DNA from: CBDCUW01 sp965222745
Lineage (GTDB): Bacteria; Planctomycetota; Planctomycetia; Pirellulales; Pirellulaceae
Length of the DNA stretch: 64,000 nt
Assembly (NCBI GenBank): GCA_965222745.1
Contig: CBDCUW010000004.1
Span: 186,001 to 250,000, forward strand
Reading direction: 5' to 3'
Numbering within the stretch: position 1 is the first letter of the stretch; each line of letters opens with the position of its first letter. Positions 61,316-64,000 of this stretch are shown one piece after another. A program made the translations under genes and the position numbers. The notes beneath the pieces were generated by a model. That model did not search any database. It had not been told where the DNA came from and saw only the letters and a list, made by a program, of their open reading frames with translations.

Positions 61316-64000
61316 ATGCTCTTCCGAAAGCTGCCTATCGTTTTGCTTCTGCTAGTCGGTGTTTTCAGCGGCGGAACTGCGCCGGCCGATGACACGCAAG
61401 CGATCAAGCCGATCGCGGTGTCGGGACGAGTCTTAGGCACCGACGGGCAGCCAGCCGCCGATGCCAAAGTCACGATCCGAACCCATTCGCCTGACGGACC
61501 AGTCCAAACGGATGCGACCGCGGGCGATGATGGCCAATTCGAAGCAGTGATTCGGGTCAAGCAAGAATTGTTGCCAAGCGTCCGCGTGCAAGCTTCCAGT
61601 GCTGATGGATCGGCGATCGGGTACTTTCGATTCCCCTGGAACGGCGAGAAGGAGGACGCCGATGCGGTCGAAATCAAACTCGAAACGACCAGACAGGCGG
61701 CCGTCAAAGTCGTCGACGGCGACGGCAAACCGGTCTCTGGCGCCCGCGTCGCCATCCAACTCGGCTATCCCATCACCATCCCAGAAATGGCCACGGATGA
61801 ATCGGGCCGGGTCGAACTGCGGTTACCGGAATCGGAACGAATCGAAGCGGCGATCGCGTGGAAAGCGGGAGTCGGTTTGGATTTTCGGCTCTACCGGGTC
61901 TCGCGATATCAGCGAGCCGACGTGAACGCCAAGCCGCCCGAATTTCCTCCAGAAGGCGAGACGTTGACTTTGGACGGCACCTCGCCGCTGACCGTCCGTG
62001 TCGTGGATGACGACGGAAAACCCGTTTCTGGAGTCCGTCTGTATCCTTGGTTGTTGAGGAAAGACAGGATGTCGGACAGTCTGAACCTGAGTTGTTTTTC
62101 GGAAAGTTTTTCACAACACAGCGACGAAAAGGGAGAAACAACGTTTGCCTGGATGCCCAGTTGGCAGCAAACGCCCCTGACGGTTTGGCCCACCGCACCG
62201 GGGTTTAGCCGGCTGAGAGGTGACTACGATCCGCAAACCGGATCGGGACGACTCGAAATGCAGTTGGATCGGCTGGTACCGATTCGGGGCCGGGTGGTCG
62301 ACGCCGACGGGAAACCTCGTGGCGACGTGACGATCGAAGCGCGCGGTGCCGGCTACGCCATGGACAGCGGCAGCGCATCGACGCTCACCGACCAGGACGG
62401 CAGATACGAATTGCTGGTTCCTCCCGACCAGATCTACCTGGTCATTGTCCGAGACGACCAGTGGGCCGCCAGCCCGCATGATGGATTCGCTGTCCGTAAG
62501 AACGAACCGATCGAACAAAAGGATTTTGTGCTTCGCAAAGCAACCCGCGTCTTCGGAACATTGACCGACGAAAAGAGCGGCAAGCCACTTCCGGACCAGC
62601 GGGTCATCATTTACCAGTACGGGCAAGACTTGCATTCGATGCAAGGCGTCACGCTTCCCAATCCAGAGAACTCTCGCAGCTACGTACGGCCAACGCAATT
62701 TCATAACGCGACTACTGATGAACAAGGGCGATTCGAGTTTGCTTTGGGGGACGGCGAGTTTGACATCCGGCCGCCCAGGCAAGAGAAGGCTGATAAGTTC
62801 ACGATCAACGGACAGCCCGATTTGGAATTGCAAGTCACCACCAAGATTCGGCAAGAAGTCGAACTGGTCGGGCTGGTGTTGTCGGCGGAAAGCCAAGAAC
62901 CGCTCGCCGGTGTCCGCGTCAGCGGTGTACCCCAGCGTTTTTCGTCGCGCGATTGGCAGGCCGAAACGGGGGAAGACGGAAAGTTTCGTGTCAAACGGTT
63001 CCGAGAGCCGACCTACGTGCACGCGATCAGCGCCGACGGCCGCTGGGGCACAATTCAGCAAATCGGTGAAGAGCAAAACGCTTTCGTCATGCAACTACAA
63101 GAAGTTGGTTCAGCGGCGGGCCGGCTGCTGGAAACCGATTCCGACGATCCGGCTGGAAAAACGAAGATTCGCTATGGGGTTCGTGTGCCTGACGAAAACG
63201 GCCGAAGCTGGAGCTATCGATTCGGCGGCTTGATCGCAACCCAATCGGACGGCACGTTCCACTTGCCGGCGATGGTTCCTGGCTGGGAGTACACGCTCAA
63301 TCTTGAATCGCGAGCCGACGGATCGATTCCCACGCTGACCCGCGTCACCGTCGCCGCCAAAGAATCGGCCCAGCTGGGTGACTTGTCGATTCCCGCACCG
63401 CGAGCCAGGCCGCGCCCACTGACGCTGGAAGACCGAATCCAAGCCGCGTTCGACGTCAAAGGAACGCCGATCGAGCGGCATCGGCGGGCGCTGGAAACCG
63501 TCGACCTGGTGAACCAGAATTTGTTGGTCGTGTTCGGGGTCCCGGATGACTCGCGAATCCATCGCCTGATGGACATCCGGTACAACGACCGAGACTACCG
63601 CCAGGTGCGAGACGACTATCTGTTGATGGCGATTCCCACCGATCCCGAACATCACCAAGACGCCACCGCGCTGGGTGAAACACTCGGTGAATCCTTGGAG
63701 AAGGATCGCGGCGAATTCCTGTTGGTGATCGTCGATCGAGAAGGCAACAAAGTCGACACCGCCGATCACCGTTCCCTTTGCATCGACGATGAACTTTCCA
63801 AAGAGAAGCTGATCGATTGGCTGCGCTCGCATCAGACCGAACCACTGGATGCCCAAGAGTTACTTGATGAAACGCTGAAGAAGGCGGGCGAGGAAAGGAA
63901 GCTGGTCATCGTGCAGGAAACGGCAACCTGGTGTGGGCCTTGCCACCTGTTGTCAAAGTTCCTTCGCAAGCATCGCGTGTGGGAAAAGGATTACCTGTGG
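61316..64000 (+). CDS. Large carboxypeptidase-regulatory-like / thioredoxin protein (partial)
   Basis: 895 residues are visible, cut at the right edge. A signal peptide ends GGTAPADD (about 25). Several carboxypeptidase-regulatory-like (CnaB-like) beta repeats fill about 30-680, each with a 'G-DGKPV-GA-V' turn (VSGRVLGTDGQPAADAKV, VVDGDGKPVSGARVAI, RGRVVDADGKPRGDVTIEAR). A less repeated helical part follows (about 700-850). A thioredoxin-type active site lies at 872-876 (WCGPC), so a C-terminal thioredoxin fold begins there. Such mixed proteins act outside the cytoplasm in adhesion or disulfide work. The start overlaps nothing; it is 4 bp after DUF1579. Confidence 0.85.
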   Translation, partial: MLFRKLPIVLLLLVGVFSGGTAPADDTQAIKPIAVSGRVLGTDGQPAADAKVTIRTHSPDGPVQTDATAGDDGQFEAVIRVKQELLPSVRVQASSADGSAIGYFRFPWNGEKEDADAVEIKLETTRQAAVKVVDGDGKPVSGARVAIQLGYPITIPEMATDESGRVELRLPESERIEAAIAWKAGVGLDFRLYRVSRYQRADVNAKPPEFPPEGETLTLDGTSPLTVRVVDDDGKPVSGVRLYPWLLRKDRMSDSLNLSCFSESFSQHSDEKGETTFAWMPSWQQTPLTVWPTAPGFSRLRGDYDPQTGSGRLEMQLDRLVPIRGRVVDADGKPRGDVTIEARGAGYAMDSGSASTLTDQDGRYELLVPPDQIYLVIVRDDQWAASPHDGFAVRKNEPIEQKDFVLRKATRVFGTLTDEKSGKPLPDQRVIIYQYGQDLHSMQGVTLPNPENSRSYVRPTQFHNATTDEQGRFEFALGDGEFDIRPPRQEKADKFTINGQPDLELQVTTKIRQEVELVGLVLSAESQEPLAGVRVSGVPQRFSSRDWQAETGEDGKFRVKRFREPTYVHAISADGRWGTIQQIGEEQNAFVMQLQEVGSAAGRLLETDSDDPAGKTKIRYGVRVPDENGRSWSYRFGGLIATQSDGTFHLPAMVPGWEYTLNLESRADGSIPTLTRVTVAAKESAQLGDLSIPAPRARPRPLTLEDRIQAAFDVKGTPIERHRRALETVDLVNQNLLVVFGVPDDSRIHRLMDIRYNDRDYRQVRDDYLLMAIPTDPEHHQDATALGETLGESLEKDRGEFLLVIVDREGNKVDTADHRSLCIDDELSKEKLIDWLRSHQTEPLDAQELLDETLKKAGEERKLVIVQETATWCGPCHLLSKFLRKHRVWEKDYLW

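Overview
The window looks like a chromosome segment of a marine-type planctomycete (Pirellulaceae, Rhodopirellula-like). This rests on moderately high GC, a sigma factor next to Ser/Thr kinases that carry the 'VETYLDEFPDL'-type linker, an MJ0042-type zinc finger on a kinase, many lipoproteins and DUF1579/Sel1/PDZ proteins, and short palindromic repeats between genes. No tRNA or rRNA gene was recognised. All assignments come from reading the sequence; no database search was run.

Layout. 1-2944 (minus): ECF-like sigma factor, pseudokinase and Ser/Thr kinase, probably one operon. 3314-7609 (minus): a giant FHA / coiled-coil / membrane protein. 8254-10198 (plus): DksA/TraR zinc-finger protein and an HtrA-type protease. 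10291-22454: the accessory heart of the window. Eight attC-like sites separate small minus-strand genes (an unknown gene, an Imm8-like immunity protein, a VOC-fold lipoprotein, an LRR lipoprotein) and two gene-less units that occur twice. Two group II introns sit in the 3' arms of attC-like sites: one about 720 nt long with domains V and VI but no reverse transcriptase, and one truncated. No integrase is present, so this resembles a cluster of attC sites lacking an integrase. Embedded in it is a three-gene cluster (14381-20684): a 1036-aa Gln-rich exported protein and two PDZ-Sel1 repeat proteins.

22923-37275 is housekeeping and envelope: MATE exporter, rhomboid protease, IscA-type Fe-S carrier, arginine decarboxylase, a lipoprotein, an RND/MMPL exporter, transaldolase, and a GGDEF-HD-HPt signalling protein. 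37639-44242 is a tight operon of TolC, HlyD, a cytosolic-domain-HlyD and a PqqD/M50/HlyD membrane protein, a candidate export machine whose substrate is unknown. 45338-48570 holds pyrimidine salvage (cdd, deoA) and a second HtrA protease. 49089-49644 is a toxin-antitoxin pair whose toxin has an in-frame stop. 49681-53570 holds a transglutaminase-like protein, a Cys-rich lipoprotein, an alpha/beta hydrolase and a class IV aminotransferase.

53747-57460 is a complete sugar-type ABC importer (binding lipoprotein, double ATPase, permease). 57598-60512 pairs a membrane-anchored helical protein with a fused MlaF-MlaE-type lipid transporter. The right end has a 57-aa protein, a DUF1579 protein and a large carboxypeptidase-regulatory-like protein ending in a thioredoxin motif, cut by the window edge.
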